DNA of 62,765 nucleotides from Clostridia bacterium (GTDB taxonomy: Bacteria > Bacillota > Clostridia > Christensenellales > Borkfalkiaceae): NCBI GenBank assembly GCA_017462985.1, contig JAFTQB010000012.1, forward strand, positions 1 through 62,765, read 5' to 3'. The position numbers and the translations under genes are program-made. Every line of letters begins with the position of its first letter. The stretch's first letter is position 1. Below, piece by piece: positions 14,648 to 22,210 of the stretch. The notes beneath the pieces are model-generated. The model saw nothing but the letters and a program-made list of their open reading frames with translations. It was not told the DNA's origin and ran no database searches.

Positions 14648-15394
14648 ATGAAAAAAAGAATAAAATTTGCCGTTTTGGGAGCGGCGGCAGGACTTGCGCT
14701 TTGTGCGATCGCGCCCGCGGCGACGGCAGTAAACGGGGCGCAAGCGCCGAGCGTAATGCAAATAGAAGCCGTGGAAACGGCGGCGATCCTGCGCCAAGGC
14801 GCGCGCGGCGGCGAAGTGAAGGAAGTGCAACGCAGACTCAAACAATGGGGCTATTATAGCGGCAGCGTGGACGGCATCTTTGGCGCGGGTACGAAAAAAG
14901 CGGTGATCTCGTTTCAAAAGAAGAACGGCTTGACGGCGGACGGCGTAGTGGGAAAAGCCACCTATCGCGCGCTAGGAATGAACGATTCTTATAACGTTTT
15001 GCAAGGGAGCGTTCCCTCGCAGGGCGGTACGAACGGGTATTCCGAATCGGACGTTTATCTTCTCGCGCGGACGATCTACGCCGAGGGCAGAGGGGAACCT
15101 TACACGGGTCAGGTGGCGATCGGCGCGGTGGTGATGAACCGTATTCGCAGCTCGTCTTTCCCCAATACCGTGGCGGGGGTAGTATATCAAAAGAACGCGT
15201 TCACGGCGGTGAGCGACGGGCAGATCAACCTCACGCCCAACGATACGGCGATCAAAGCCGCGCGCGACGCGATGAACGGCTGGGATCCTTCGGGCGGCGC
15301 ATTGTATTATTATAATCCCGCCGTGGCGACGAGTTCTTGGATTTTCGATCGTCAAACGATCACGGTGATCGGGAAACACGTGTTTGCTATTTAA
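14648..15394 (+). CDS. sleB: Spore cortex-lytic enzyme SleB-like cell wall hydrolase
   Basis: This 248-residue exported protein has a signal peptide (KKRIKFAVLGAAAGLALCAI). A PG_binding_1 domain follows from about residue 50 (LRQGARGGEVKEVQRRLKQW ... GVVGKATYRAL). The C-terminal hydrolase_2 catalytic domain begins DVYLLARTIYAEGRGEPY, with the catalytic Glu in the AEGRGE block and NRIRSSSFPNTV after it. SleB degrades cortex peptidoglycan during germination and normally depends on YpeB, encoded 12 bases downstream. The start at 14648 follows AGGAGG; upstream in-frame codons overlap spoIIR. Confidence 0.93.
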   Translation: MKKRIKFAVLGAAAGLALCAIAPAATAVNGAQAPSVMQIEAVETAAILRQGARGGEVKEVQRRLKQWGYYSGSVDGIFGAGTKKAVISFQKKNGLTADGVVGKATYRALGMNDSYNVLQGSVPSQGGTNGYSESDVYLLARTIYAEGRGEPYTGQVAIGAVVMNRIRSSSFPNTVAGVVYQKNAFTAVSDGQINLTPNDTAIKAARDAMNGWDPSGGALYYYNPAVATSSWIFDRQTITVIGKHVFAI

Positions 15395-15406
15395 GGAGGG
15401 AAAGCA

Positions 15407-17083
15407 ATGAAAAATGATAGAAATCAGCCCCCCGTAGGATTTAACGAATCTTCGGGCGCAGAAAAGGTGGAACGGATCGAACAGGAAGCGCAAATGCAAC
15501 GCGAAAAAGAACGCAAAGAATTTGCGGCGGCGCAAAACCGCGTGGAAGCGGCGCAAGAAAAAAAGCGCGCGAAAGAACTGAAAATGCAGGAAAAACGATT
15601 AGCGGAAACGGAAAGACAGCGTATTCGCGCCGAAAAACAGACAAAGGCGGCATAGCTTCGCGCAAAGAGAAAGGAAGAACGCGCAAAAGCGTTTGAAGCG
15701 GAGATCGCCGCAATCGAAGAAGAGAAACGAATCAAAAAATTCCGCCGCGATCAAAATCGCAGAGAACATCCTCAACGCCAAGGCTTCGGCGGTTGGCTTG
15801 CGGCGGTCATCACGCTCGGCGCGACGACGCTCGTTTTGACGGCGCTCGTCACCTTGGGCGCGATCGAAATGTACCGCACCACCAACGCTACGGCGGCGGG
15901 ATATCGGGCTACCATGTACGAGCTGATCGGAATCGTGGAAAAGGTTGACGACGATTTAGACGCGCTCAGAGTGGCGGGTACTTCGCCGATGCAAAGCGAG
16001 CTGTTGACGGACGTTTTGGTACAAACGCGCATGGCGGAAAACGATCTTGAAAAATTGCCCGTCGGTTCGGAAGAGGATAAAAACGCGATGAATTTCCTCA
16101 ACCGCACTTCCGAGGCTTGCGAGATGATGCTTGCCAAATTAAATCGCGGCGAGAAGCTTTCCGAGCGCGATATCAAGCTGATCGAACGCCTGTACGAGAT
16201 GAACCACCAAACGCGAGAAACGTTGGACGAGCTTGCCGCGACGGTGGAAGACAAAGATATTATGAACTGGATGAAAGGGGTGGAAAACCGTATTACAGAC
16301 GCGCTTGAACGCATTGAAAACGCGGTGATGCCCCCCGAAAAAAAACAGCCGCCTAAAACGGACGGCGAAAACGGCGTAATGCCGCTTCCAAGCGCAAAGA
16401 AAAAGGAGCGCGAGGGGATTCCTTCTTCGCAGGCGGAGGAGCTTTGTAAAAATTATTTCGCGGATTATAATATCGAAAGCGTAGTTTATGCGGGCGAAAC
16501 GCTTGCCGATGGATTAAAGGCGTATAATTTTGAAATGAAAAACGGCGAGGGTACGCGTTTGTTCGCGCAAATTTCCCAAGCGGACGGCGCGCTGATCGAA
16601 TTTGATTTTTATCAGGAATGCCACGAGCATATCATCGATATCGAAACGGCGCGTGGGCTTGCGGAAAGCTTTTTGGTGAAGCTTGGCTATGAAAATATGA
16701 TCCCCGTGCGTGTGGACGAAGAGGATACTAACGTCGATTTCAAATTCGTTTACAGTATGGACGGCTGCACCTATTATCCCGATTCCGTAACGGTGAAAGT
16801 CTGCGAAGAGCGCGGCGTGGTCGTCGGCTTGGACGCGAGCGACTTTTTGAAAAACCATACGCAAAGAGGGGAGCTTCAAACGAAGATCACAATGGAACAG
16901 GCAAAGAATAAGCTGAGCGATAAGCTCACTGTCGAGGCTTCCAGATTGGTGCTTTTTGAGCATGACGATAGGGAATATACCGCCTACGAATTTTTCTGTA
17001 GCTACGGCGGCGAATTCTATTTCGTCTACACCGACGCGATGAACGGCAACGAGCTTTTTATCGTCAACGCCAAGGATGATTAA
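15407..17083 (+). pseudogene. ypeB: Germination protein YpeB with an in-frame TAG in its N-terminal extension
   Basis: A continuous frame of 558 codons follows AAGGAGGG, broken only by TAG at 15653-15655. Codons 1 to about 120 encode a highly charged Lys/Glu/Ala-rich cytosolic coiled coil. A single membrane helix (about 15791-15865, WLAAVITLGATTLVLTALVT) and a ~400-residue exported YpeB region with C-terminal PepSY-like repeats follow. YpeB stabilises SleB in the spore, and the sleB-ypeB order is the classical one. The stop falls inside the coiled coil; the frame continues with LRAKRKEERAKAFEAEIAAI. Internal initiation after the stop could still make a membrane-anchored YpeB. Readthrough, mutation or sequence error are all open. 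Confidence 0.82.
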
Positions 17084-17102
17084 AAAATTTTTTAAAAACC
17101 GC

Positions 17103-17131
17103 TTGACGAATTGAAAAAACCGTGTTATAAT
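17103..17131 (+). promoter_or_regulatory. Promoter of the Fur-family regulator gene
   Basis: TTGACG, 17 bases and a perfect TATAAT, ending about 40 bases before the regulator start. Confidence 0.85.
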
Positions 17132-17138
17132 TATCTTG

Positions 17139-17156
17139 TAAATGATACTCAATCTT
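17139..17156. promoter_or_regulatory. Candidate Fur/PerR box
   Basis: AAATGATACTCAATC, just downstream of the -10 box, resembles a Fur-type NATNATNATN box with a TGA-TAC-TCA centre. Autoregulation by the downstream gene product is the likely meaning. The match is imperfect. Confidence 0.45.
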
Positions 17157-17172
17157 GATAGGAGGTAATTAT

Positions 17173-17553
17173 ATGCAAGAGCGGCAAACCAAGCAAAAAG
17201 CGACGATTTACGACGCGCTCTGTTCGCTAGATCATCCTACGGCGACGGAGGTATACGCAAAGCTGCAACAGACGAACCCGACGATTTCGCGCGCGACGGT
17301 CTTTCGCGTGTTGTCGGGTTTTGCGAGCGGCGGCAAGGCTTTGGAGCTGAGAATGGCTGGGAGCGACGTTAGATACGATTTCAATACGGCGGAGCATTAT
17401 CACGTGCATTGTAAGCGGTGCGGACGGGTAGCGGACGTACGAATGCCGAAAGCGGCGAAAATGCCGAAAGTGATCACGAAAGAGGGCGAAGGATTTTTAG
17501 TCGAGGGATACAGCGTAGAATTTATCGGTGTTTGCCCCAAATGTCAAGGGTAA
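17173..17553 (+). CDS. Fur-family metalloregulator (PerR-like)
   Basis: This 126-residue protein has the Fur fold: an N-terminal winged helix with TKQKATIYDALCSLDHPTAT and SRATVFRVLSGFASGGKALE, then a C-terminal dimerisation domain. Metal-site elements are AEHYHVHCKRCGRVADV and the terminal CPKC; the two CxxC pairs would form the structural zinc site. Fur-family members sense Fe, Zn, Mn or peroxide; presence near rubrerythrin and Gpx favours PerR but does not prove it. The start at 17173 follows AGGAGG, and the promoter carries a candidate self-box. It is a monocistron followed closely by tRNA-Gly. Confidence 0.88.
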   Translation: MQERQTKQKATIYDALCSLDHPTATEVYAKLQQTNPTISRATVFRVLSGFASGGKALELRMAGSDVRYDFNTAEHYHVHCKRCGRVADVRMPKAAKMPKVITKEGEGFLVEGYSVEFIGVCPKCQG

Positions 17554-17586
17554 GCCAAAAAATTAGAAAAATGGGAAGAAAAAGTG

Positions 17587-17615
17587 TTGACATTTAGGAA
17601 AAAATAGACTATAAT
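17587..17615 (+). promoter_or_regulatory. Promoter of the tRNA-Gly gene
   Basis: TTGACA, 17 bases and a perfect TATAAT, ending 17 bases before the tRNA. Confidence 0.85.
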
Positions 17616-17632
17616 GAAAACACTTTTAAAAC

Positions 17633-17707
17633 GCAGGTGTCGCCTAGCGGTATGGCGGCAGCTTCCCAAGCTGTTCCCGGCGAGTTCGACTCTCGTCACC
17701 TGCTCCA
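17633..17707 (+). tRNA. tRNA-Gly (anticodon CCC), CCA encoded
   Basis: The cloverleaf folds by eye: acceptor GCAGGTG/CACCTGC, D-stem GCC/GGC, anticodon arm GCAGC-TTCCCAA-GCTGT giving anticodon CCC, and T-arm GCGAG-TTCGACT-CTCGT. The 3' end is T plus encoded CCA. It reads GGG codons. The last 21 bases recur downstream, so this gene served as an integration target. Confidence 0.95.
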
Positions 17708-17749
17708 AAATAAAAAAGATGCACCCTTACGGCGCATCTTTTTTATTTT
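17708..17749 (+). terminator. Terminator after tRNA-Gly
   Basis: GATGC/GCATC extended by A-rich and T-rich flanks (AAAATAAAAAA / TTTTTTATTTT) forms a long AU-tailed hairpin. Confidence 0.85.
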
Positions 17750-17850
17750 GGAAATAGACCGAACATTGACGAGAGTCGAGGGTGGAGCCGCGAGCGAGAG
17801 CGAGCGTTTTGCCCGATATGGGGTATAATACAAACAACTTGACGGCAAAA

Positions 17851-17871
17851 TGGACAATTGATAATTGTCCA
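17851..17871. repeat. Perfect 9-bp inverted repeat with 3-base spacer
   Basis: TGGACAATT-GAT-AATTGTCCA lies between two copies of the tRNA-Gly 3' end. It could be a recombinase or regulator site; no T-run follows, so it is not an obvious terminator. Confidence 0.6.
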
Positions 17872-17893
17872 GTGGGGCGCGCTGCCAAAAGCG

Positions 17894-17914
17894 CGACTTT
17901 CGCCACCTGCTCCA
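17894..17914 (+). repeat. Second copy of the tRNA-Gly 3' end (att-like)
   Basis: Nineteen of 21 bases match the end of tRNA-Gly at 17687-17707, including CACCTGCTCCA. The rest of a tRNA is not present before it, though a GC-rich hairpin precedes it. It is best read as an attachment-site remnant. Confidence 0.7.
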
Positions 17915-17920
17915 ACCAAG

Positions 17921-18110
17921 CACACTTCTTTTCGCCTAAATTGTAAGGTATATGGAAGTGTGTTTTGCTTTTTATCCCCGTTTTCCCTTGTGGAATTAGG
18001 GTTAGCTGTAAATGCGCTATGAAATCTTATCGTCTGTCGGGCAAAAATCCGCAAAATGCCACCACTAAACCAAAATCGCTACCCTGAACATTAAGGATTT
18101 TGTATCAAAT
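17921..18110. repeat. Repeat copy A of a ~180-bp element flanking the Fic gene
   Basis: It begins with a hairpin (CACACTTC ... GAAGTGTG then TTTTGCTTTTT) and continues with shared blocks GGAATTAGG-like, GCGCTATGA, CGGGCAAAAATCC and ACATTAAGGATTTTGT. These recur in the same order at 19593-19770. Overall similarity is patchy but clearly collinear. Confidence 0.65.
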
Positions 18111-18279
18111 CAATTATAAATAAGTAGGAAAAATTGTTTAAAAAAGTGGATATAATAAAAAAGTTGGCAGTACCCTATTGACAAATGAAAAATAGATGAT
18201 ATAATGTCAAAACTTAAAGAAAACGTATAAAAACCTTAAATTTCGACAAAAATAGTTTACGATACGGTTTACAATTTGA

Positions 18280-18308
18280 TTGACAAAGATAAAAAAAAGG
18301 TTTACAAT
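18280..18308 (+). promoter_or_regulatory. Promoter of the Fic-family gene
   Basis: A perfect TTGACA, 17 bases and TACAAT, ending about 30 bases before the ATG at 18340. Confidence 0.85.
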
Positions 18309-18339
18309 AATATATAACCTTGGTTATAAGGAGATAAAA

Positions 18340-19584
18340 ATGGAAAAGAAAGATTATTTAAAGTTAATTTTCGGAACTGAATATTATACGATTGACGATT
18401 TGAGATATAATCAGAAATTAGGCTATTTGTTTTCTAAAGATGAATTGGTACAGTTTTTAAAAGAAAAAGATAATTTTATCGAAACAAAGAATGAGCATTT
18501 TGAAGTTTTACCTTTAAAAACATTTAATTCTAAATATTGTTTTTATGTAAAAGGGAAATATTTGCTTAATAACTATATTCAATATTTAACTACCTTTGTT
18601 GAAGACTTTAAATTAAATCAAAAGACTCTTTTTGAGAGAAATGCAGATGATATTATAATGTCTAGGGCTTTTTCTGAAATAGAAGGAACTCTTAACGTGG
18701 AAAATGTCCCTACTACGCATAAGAAGGTTAAAGACATCTATCAAAAGAAAACGTTAACAGATAAAAACGATATTATCGTTAAAAATATGATAGACGCAAT
18801 GCAATTTATTGTAAAAGAAAAGCCTTCTTTTAATAAAGAGAATTTATTAAAATTGTATAATATATTAAGTTTGAATTGTCTTGACGAAGAAGACAAGTTA
18901 AAAGAAGGTGCGTATTATCGTGATGATTATGTTTCAATCGGTGGATTTGAAGGCGCGCCAGAGTCGCTTATAGAAGAATGTATGAATTCTTTATTTGCGT
19001 TTGTCAATAATCCTGAGAGTCTTAAAAAATATGAAGCGTTGTTGCCACATATATGCCATTATTATATCTTGTATATTCATCCGTATTTCGATTATAATGG
19101 AAGAACCGCAAGAATGGTTTCTTTTTGGTTGAATTATATATTTGATATTACCGACGCCCCGTTGTTTATGAGTGAGGCTATTAATGATAATAAAAAAGAA
19201 TACTATAGAGCTATTACAAATACAAGGAACACGCATAACGATTTGACTTATTTTTTGGGATATATCCTAGAAACCGCTATTAAATATAGTTTATTGTATA
19301 AAAATTTAGAAGGAGTAAAAGAGAAGTTGTCTAGTACAGGAGACACCCTCACTTCTACTGAATGGGGATATCTTAAAAAGATAATTATTCATAATTCAAC
19401 TGGTTATTTTACCTATAAAGACTTTTTTGAGTATATTCACAGTACTATGACGAAACAAGGTGGATTAAAAGTATTAAATTCGTTTGTGGAATATAATCTT
19501 TTAATCAAAGATATTAACAAGAAAAAAGAAGCTATTTATAAAGTTAACCCTGAAATTTTAACTTATAAATTTCAAAATAATTAA
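18340..19584 (+). CDS. Fic-domain protein, candidate AMP-transferase, on a tRNA-Gly island
   Basis: This 414-residue protein has a Fic core in its central half. The signature loop reads HPYFDYNGRTAR (about residues 247-258), compared with the usual HPFxDGNGR: the catalytic His, Asp, Asn and Arg remain, while Phe and Gly are replaced by Tyr. An inhibitory-helix-like FSEIEGTLN lies N-terminal to the core (about residues 111-119), suggesting self-inhibition. The C-terminal third looks like a winged helix. Fic proteins usually transfer AMP to target proteins. The start at 18340 follows GGAG. Codon use is strikingly AT-rich compared with neighbours, as expected for imported DNA. The target is unknown, and there is no separate antitoxin. 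Confidence 0.85.
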   Translation: MEKKDYLKLIFGTEYYTIDDLRYNQKLGYLFSKDELVQFLKEKDNFIETKNEHFEVLPLKTFNSKYCFYVKGKYLLNNYIQYLTTFVEDFKLNQKTLFERNADDIIMSRAFSEIEGTLNVENVPTTHKKVKDIYQKKTLTDKNDIIVKNMIDAMQFIVKEKPSFNKENLLKLYNILSLNCLDEEDKLKEGAYYRDDYVSIGGFEGAPESLIEECMNSLFAFVNNPESLKKYEALLPHICHYYILYIHPYFDYNGRTARMVSFWLNYIFDITDAPLFMSEAINDNKKEYYRAITNTRNTHNDLTYFLGYILETAIKYSLLYKNLEGVKEKLSSTGDTLTSTEWGYLKKIIIHNSTGYFTYKDFFEYIHSTMTKQGGLKVLNSFVEYNLLIKDINKKKEAIYKVNPEILTYKFQNN

Positions 19585-19592
19585 TAAAATTA

Positions 19593-19770
19593 CACACTTC
19601 CACCACCTTGGATTTCAAGGCTTATGGAAGTGTGTTTTGCTTTTTCGGGGTGATTTTGCCTTGATTGCAAGGGGTTTATGGAATTACGCTATGACATTCT
19701 ATCGGGCAAAAATCCCGATTTTTGAAAAAGTCGCTCCCTTGACATTAAGGTTTTTGTGTTGCAATATATT
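19593..19770. repeat. Repeat copy B, serving as terminator region of the Fic gene
   Basis: CACACTTCC / GGAAGTGTG then TTTTGCTTTTT lies right after the Fic stop and is a plausible terminator. The downstream blocks match copy A in order. The promoter of the next gene follows at once. Confidence 0.65.
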
Positions 19771-19776
19771 TAAGAT

Positions 19777-19805
19777 TGACAAGTTCAAATAAAAAATCTA
19801 TAATT
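19777..19805 (+). promoter_or_regulatory. Promoter of the 19822 gene
   Basis: A perfect TTGACA, 17 bases and a perfect TATAAT, just before the gene. Confidence 0.85.
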
Positions 19806-19821
19806 TAAATGAGGTGTTCAA

Positions 19822-20361
19822 ATGGAAAAAAGGAAGATTGCCACATTAGTCGGTTTTGTTGTAGGTTCATTAGCATTATTTCTTTCAATATTTTTTACGG
19901 TTGCTCATTTCACTTTTCAGTATTATCACGGCGAAAAAACATTTCAAAAAAGCGGTTTGTCAATTATACTAACAAACGATTTTAAAGAAAAAGAAGTTTT
20001 AGACTATACAGCATATTATTCTTCCCCCAAAATGATGGTTTTGACTTTAAAAGTGGAGATGGACGGATTCGATGTAAATAAATGGAATCCATACGAAAGT
20101 ACTTGCTACGATTACGCGGAAAAAATTTCAAAAGAATATAGAAACTTATATCCGTCTACGACGGAAGTTACCGTAAACGAAGAATTAATATATTTTACTT
20201 TTGATTTTGAACAAAGCGGAAAAACATATAAATATTTATTGGCTATCTATAAGGCGAACGACGCATATTGGCAAGTGAGTTTTGGTTGTGAAAAAAGAAA
20301 TTACGACACTTTGAAAAAAGATATGATTTGTTATGCGAAATCAGTGTCTATTGGAGATTAA
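19822..20361 (+). CDS. Membrane-anchored protein of unknown function (island gene)
   Basis: This 179-residue protein has one N-terminal membrane helix (about residues 8-30, ATLVGFVVGSLALFLSIFFT) and a soluble domain of about 145 residues outside the cell. That domain has alternating hydrophobic strands and several Tyr and Phe, with no catalytic motif that I recognise. It is AT-rich like the Fic gene. A gene for a second membrane protein starts two bases after its stop, so the two probably act together. Function unknown. Confidence 0.75.
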   Translation: MEKRKIATLVGFVVGSLALFLSIFFTVAHFTFQYYHGEKTFQKSGLSIILTNDFKEKEVLDYTAYYSSPKMMVLTLKVEMDGFDVNKWNPYESTCYDYAEKISKEYRNLYPSTTEVTVNEELIYFTFDFEQSGKTYKYLLAIYKANDAYWQVSFGCEKRNYDTLKKDMICYAKSVSIGD

Positions 20362-20363
20362 AT

Positions 20364-20807
20364 ATGAACAAAGAGAGAGAAATTATAGCGAAAAATAATC
20401 ATAAAAAATTTTTTGTTTTTATTTTAGTGGGATCTCTTGTTAGTTTACCTACAAGTTTTAGTTTCTTAAAGGATCCTGATTTTCGTTGGCTTGGAATATT
20501 TTTTATGTCGGTCATTATATTTACCATTGTTTTTAGTTTGATTATGTTGATTATACTTCCTAATTATGCGATTGTTAAAGAAGGGAAAAATCTTATCGTA
20601 TGGCAAGGAATATTTAAGACTGTCGTTCCGATAGAAAATATTTCGAATGTAGAAATTGTCCCCTTGCAAAATGGGGAAATTATGAGTAAACACGGCAATA
20701 TCGCTATAAAAGTAAAGGATTTAAATGAACAGGAAAAAACTTTTACAGTAAACGTAAAAAATAAAATTGACATTGTTGAACGATTGAATTTACTAATAAA
20801 TCAATGA
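20364..20807 (+). CDS. Two-helix membrane protein with a PH-like domain (island gene)
   Basis: This 147-residue protein has two transmembrane helices (about residues 15-35 and 45-68). A C-terminal ~75-residue beta-rich region, from IVKEGKNLIVWQGIFKTVVP to KNKIDIVERLNLLI, resembles bacterial PH-domain (YdbT/DUF304-like) proteins. The start at 20364 has GGAG just upstream, inside the end of the previous gene. It is likely a partner of the 19822 product. There is no known activity for this arrangement. Confidence 0.7.
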   Translation: MNKEREIIAKNNHKKFFVFILVGSLVSLPTSFSFLKDPDFRWLGIFFMSVIIFTIVFSLIMLIILPNYAIVKEGKNLIVWQGIFKTVVPIENISNVEIVPLQNGEIMSKHGNIAIKVKDLNEQEKTFTVNVKNKIDIVERLNLLINQ

Positions 20808-20900
20808 GTGTTTTGATAAGGATTATCAAAAAATTCTTTGCGGAAACGAGTACGAAATTACAAGACTATAAGTGGTTGCGACAAGAATAGAAAATGACAT

Positions 20901-20927
20901 AAAAACGCCTAAAAATAGGCGTTTTTT
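20901..20927 (+). terminator. Terminator downstream of the island genes
   Basis: AAAAACGCCTA / TAGGCGTTTTT hairpin followed by more T. Confidence 0.85.
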
Positions 20928-20980
20928 GTGTAAAATCATAGATTTTTATGCTTGTGGAAGCGTGCAGGTTATGATACCTA

Positions 20981-20992
20981 TCACCTGCTCCA
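20981..20992 (+). repeat. Third copy of the tRNA-Gly 3' end (att-like right border)
   Basis: TCACCTGCTCCA matches the last 12 bases of the tRNA-Gly gene, and GTGCAGGT 18 bases before it recalls the 5' acceptor strand. It marks the right edge of the AT-rich island. Confidence 0.6.
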
Positions 20993-21030
20993 AAAAATTG
21001 ACAAACTTCAAAAGGAGTTTGTCGATTTTT
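20993..21030. terminator. Terminator-like hairpin at the island's right border
   Basis: AAAAATTGACAAACT pairs with AGTTTGTCGATTTTT and ends in a T-run. Confidence 0.75.
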
Positions 21031-21045
21031 TCATTTACAATCTAC

Positions 21046-21071
21046 AAGCACCTGACAAGGTGCTTTTTTTG
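21046..21071. terminator. Hairpin AAGCACCT/AGGTGCTT with T7
   Basis: A compact perfect hairpin followed by T7 on the plus strand lies just beyond the stop of the minus-strand AraC gene. Oriented for rightward transcription, it would protect that gene from island transcription. Confidence 0.75.
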
Positions 21072-21089
21072 CCGAAGAAATTACAGCGG

Positions 21090-21896
21090 TTATGCTTCTG
21101 TTCCGTCCGATTTATCTTGAATGGGCGGGATTCCGATGATGAGCTTGTATTGCCGATAAAACGTAGAATAATTTTCGTAGGCGCAAAGTTCTGCTGCTTT
21201 GACGGCGGGAACGCCCGTAGAAATCAGGGTTTGCGCATATAAGATCTTTTTTTTGTTGATATACCGTTTACAGCTGATTTTTAAATGACGGACAAACAGC
21301 TGCTCCACGTAAGATTTGCTGATGAAAAAGCGATCGGAAAGCAGTTGTGCGCTGAGCGGTTGTTCGATATTTTCATTGATATAATCGATGATTTCGTCGA
21401 TTAAACCATGCCGTTGGTGGAAGCTTTCGTTTGTTTTCGGCAGATATTTTATATGTGCCAGCATAGAGTGCAACGAGGTTTCTTTGAGCTTTTCAAAATC
21501 CCGCTCCTCGTATAAGGATTCGCAATATTTCAAATTTTCAAATTCGTGTTCGATAAGATTTTCCTTTTCAATATGATAAATCGGGCTTGCGTTGTTTAAA
21601 ATTTCCAGCTCCTCCGCGCTCAAAACCCTTCTTTGGAAAGTGAATACGTGGCGTCCGTAAGGTACGTTGGATAGCAAACAAAGCTTATGATATTGCGACG
21701 GCTTGATCAAAAGCAAGTCGTTTTTCTTCAAATGAAACACTTGATTTTCAATGTTGAAATCCGCATTCCCGTTATAGAAAAACAACAACTCGTATTCATT
21801 ATGAAAATGACAAAAAAAGTCGGCGTCGGCGGGCGTTTGGACGTAGAGATAATCGTATCGGTAAAGTTCTTCGTGTTGGCTGAGAATTCCTCTCAT
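21090..21896 (-). CDS. AraC-family regulator with cupin sensor domain
   Basis: This 268-residue protein has an N-terminal cupin half with HFHNEYELLFFYNGN and LLLIKPSQYHKL. The C-terminal double helix-turn-helix includes LSAQLLSDRFFISKSYVEQL and AAELCAYENYSTFYRQYK. Such regulators bind a small ligand, often a sugar, and activate adjacent genes. It is divergent from the secreted phosphatase-lipoprotein genes at 22211 and 23534, with a promoter at 21930-21958, so those are its probable targets. The cysteine-containing second HTH (ELCAYENYSTFYRQYK) is a usable but weak AraC signature. Confidence 0.88.
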   Translation of the reverse strand: MRGILSQHEELYRYDYLYVQTPADADFFCHFHNEYELLFFYNGNADFNIENQVFHLKKNDLLLIKPSQYHKLCLLSNVPYGRHVFTFQRRVLSAEELEILNNASPIYHIEKENLIEHEFENLKYCESLYEERDFEKLKETSLHSMLAHIKYLPKTNESFHQRHGLIDEIIDYINENIEQPLSAQLLSDRFFISKSYVEQLFVRHLKISCKRYINKKKILYAQTLISTGVPAVKAAELCAYENYSTFYRQYKLIIGIPPIQDKSDGTEA

Positions 21897-21929
21897 TTTT
21901 GTTTCTTCCTTGGAAAGATTTCTGTTTTT

Positions 21930-21958
21930 ATTATAACAGGTTTGTATGGAAAATGCAA
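21930..21958 (-). promoter_or_regulatory. Promoter of the AraC-family gene
   Basis: On the minus strand TTGCAT, 17 bases, TATAAT. Confidence 0.75.
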
Positions 21959-22147
21959 TAAAATTACGATAAATTTGCTATTTACTTTCGAATTTTGTTT
22001 TGATATAATAAATTTGACAGAATAAAAAATTGGGACTTCCGCGATTTTTCTGAGGCGCGCGATATAAAATGCTGCAAGGTGAAAGCATATATTAAAGAAA
22101 AAAATTTAAAGTAAGAATAGTACACTTAAAAATACAAAAATTTGTCA

Positions 22148-22177
22148 TTGAAATAACTGCTAATAATATGATAGAAT
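22148..22177 (+). promoter_or_regulatory. Candidate promoter of the phosphatase lipoprotein gene
   Basis: TTGAAA, an 18-base spacer and TAGAAT, about 35 bases before the start codon. Confidence 0.55.
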
Positions 22178-22210
22178 AGTAATATGAAATAATAATAAAG
22201 GGACAGGATC

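Larger units (their letters stand above)
17708..18339. other. Left part of the tRNA-Gly island without a protein gene
   Basis: This 632-base stretch holds the tRNA terminator, an inverted fragment of the tRNA T-arm (TGACGAGAGTCGAG at about 17767), a perfect palindrome, the second tRNA 3'-end copy, repeat copy A and the promoter of the Fic gene. No coding frame was recognised. Confidence 0.65.
21897..22210. other. Divergent control region between AraC gene and phosphatase lipoprotein
   Basis: This 314-base AT-rich gap holds the minus-strand promoter at 21930, a plus-strand TTTACT-17-TATAAT (about 21981-22009), and the plus promoter at 22148 near the phosphatase gene. No ORF or clear operator repeat was found. 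Confidence 0.6.

Noticed and set aside
13892-15655. Complete reassignment of TAG to a sense codon
   Set aside because: TAG ends DUF554 where the family normally ends and ends the islet methyltransferase. A TAA interruption also exists, so a simple code change does not explain everything.
17880-17914. A second tRNA gene at the 17894 copy
   Set aside because: Only the 3' end matches. D-arm, full T-arm and 5' acceptor are missing, so it is an att-like copy.
18280-18339. Fic protein starting at the TTG at 18280
   Set aside because: That TTG is part of the -35 box (TTGACA). The ATG at 18340 has a proper ribosome site.
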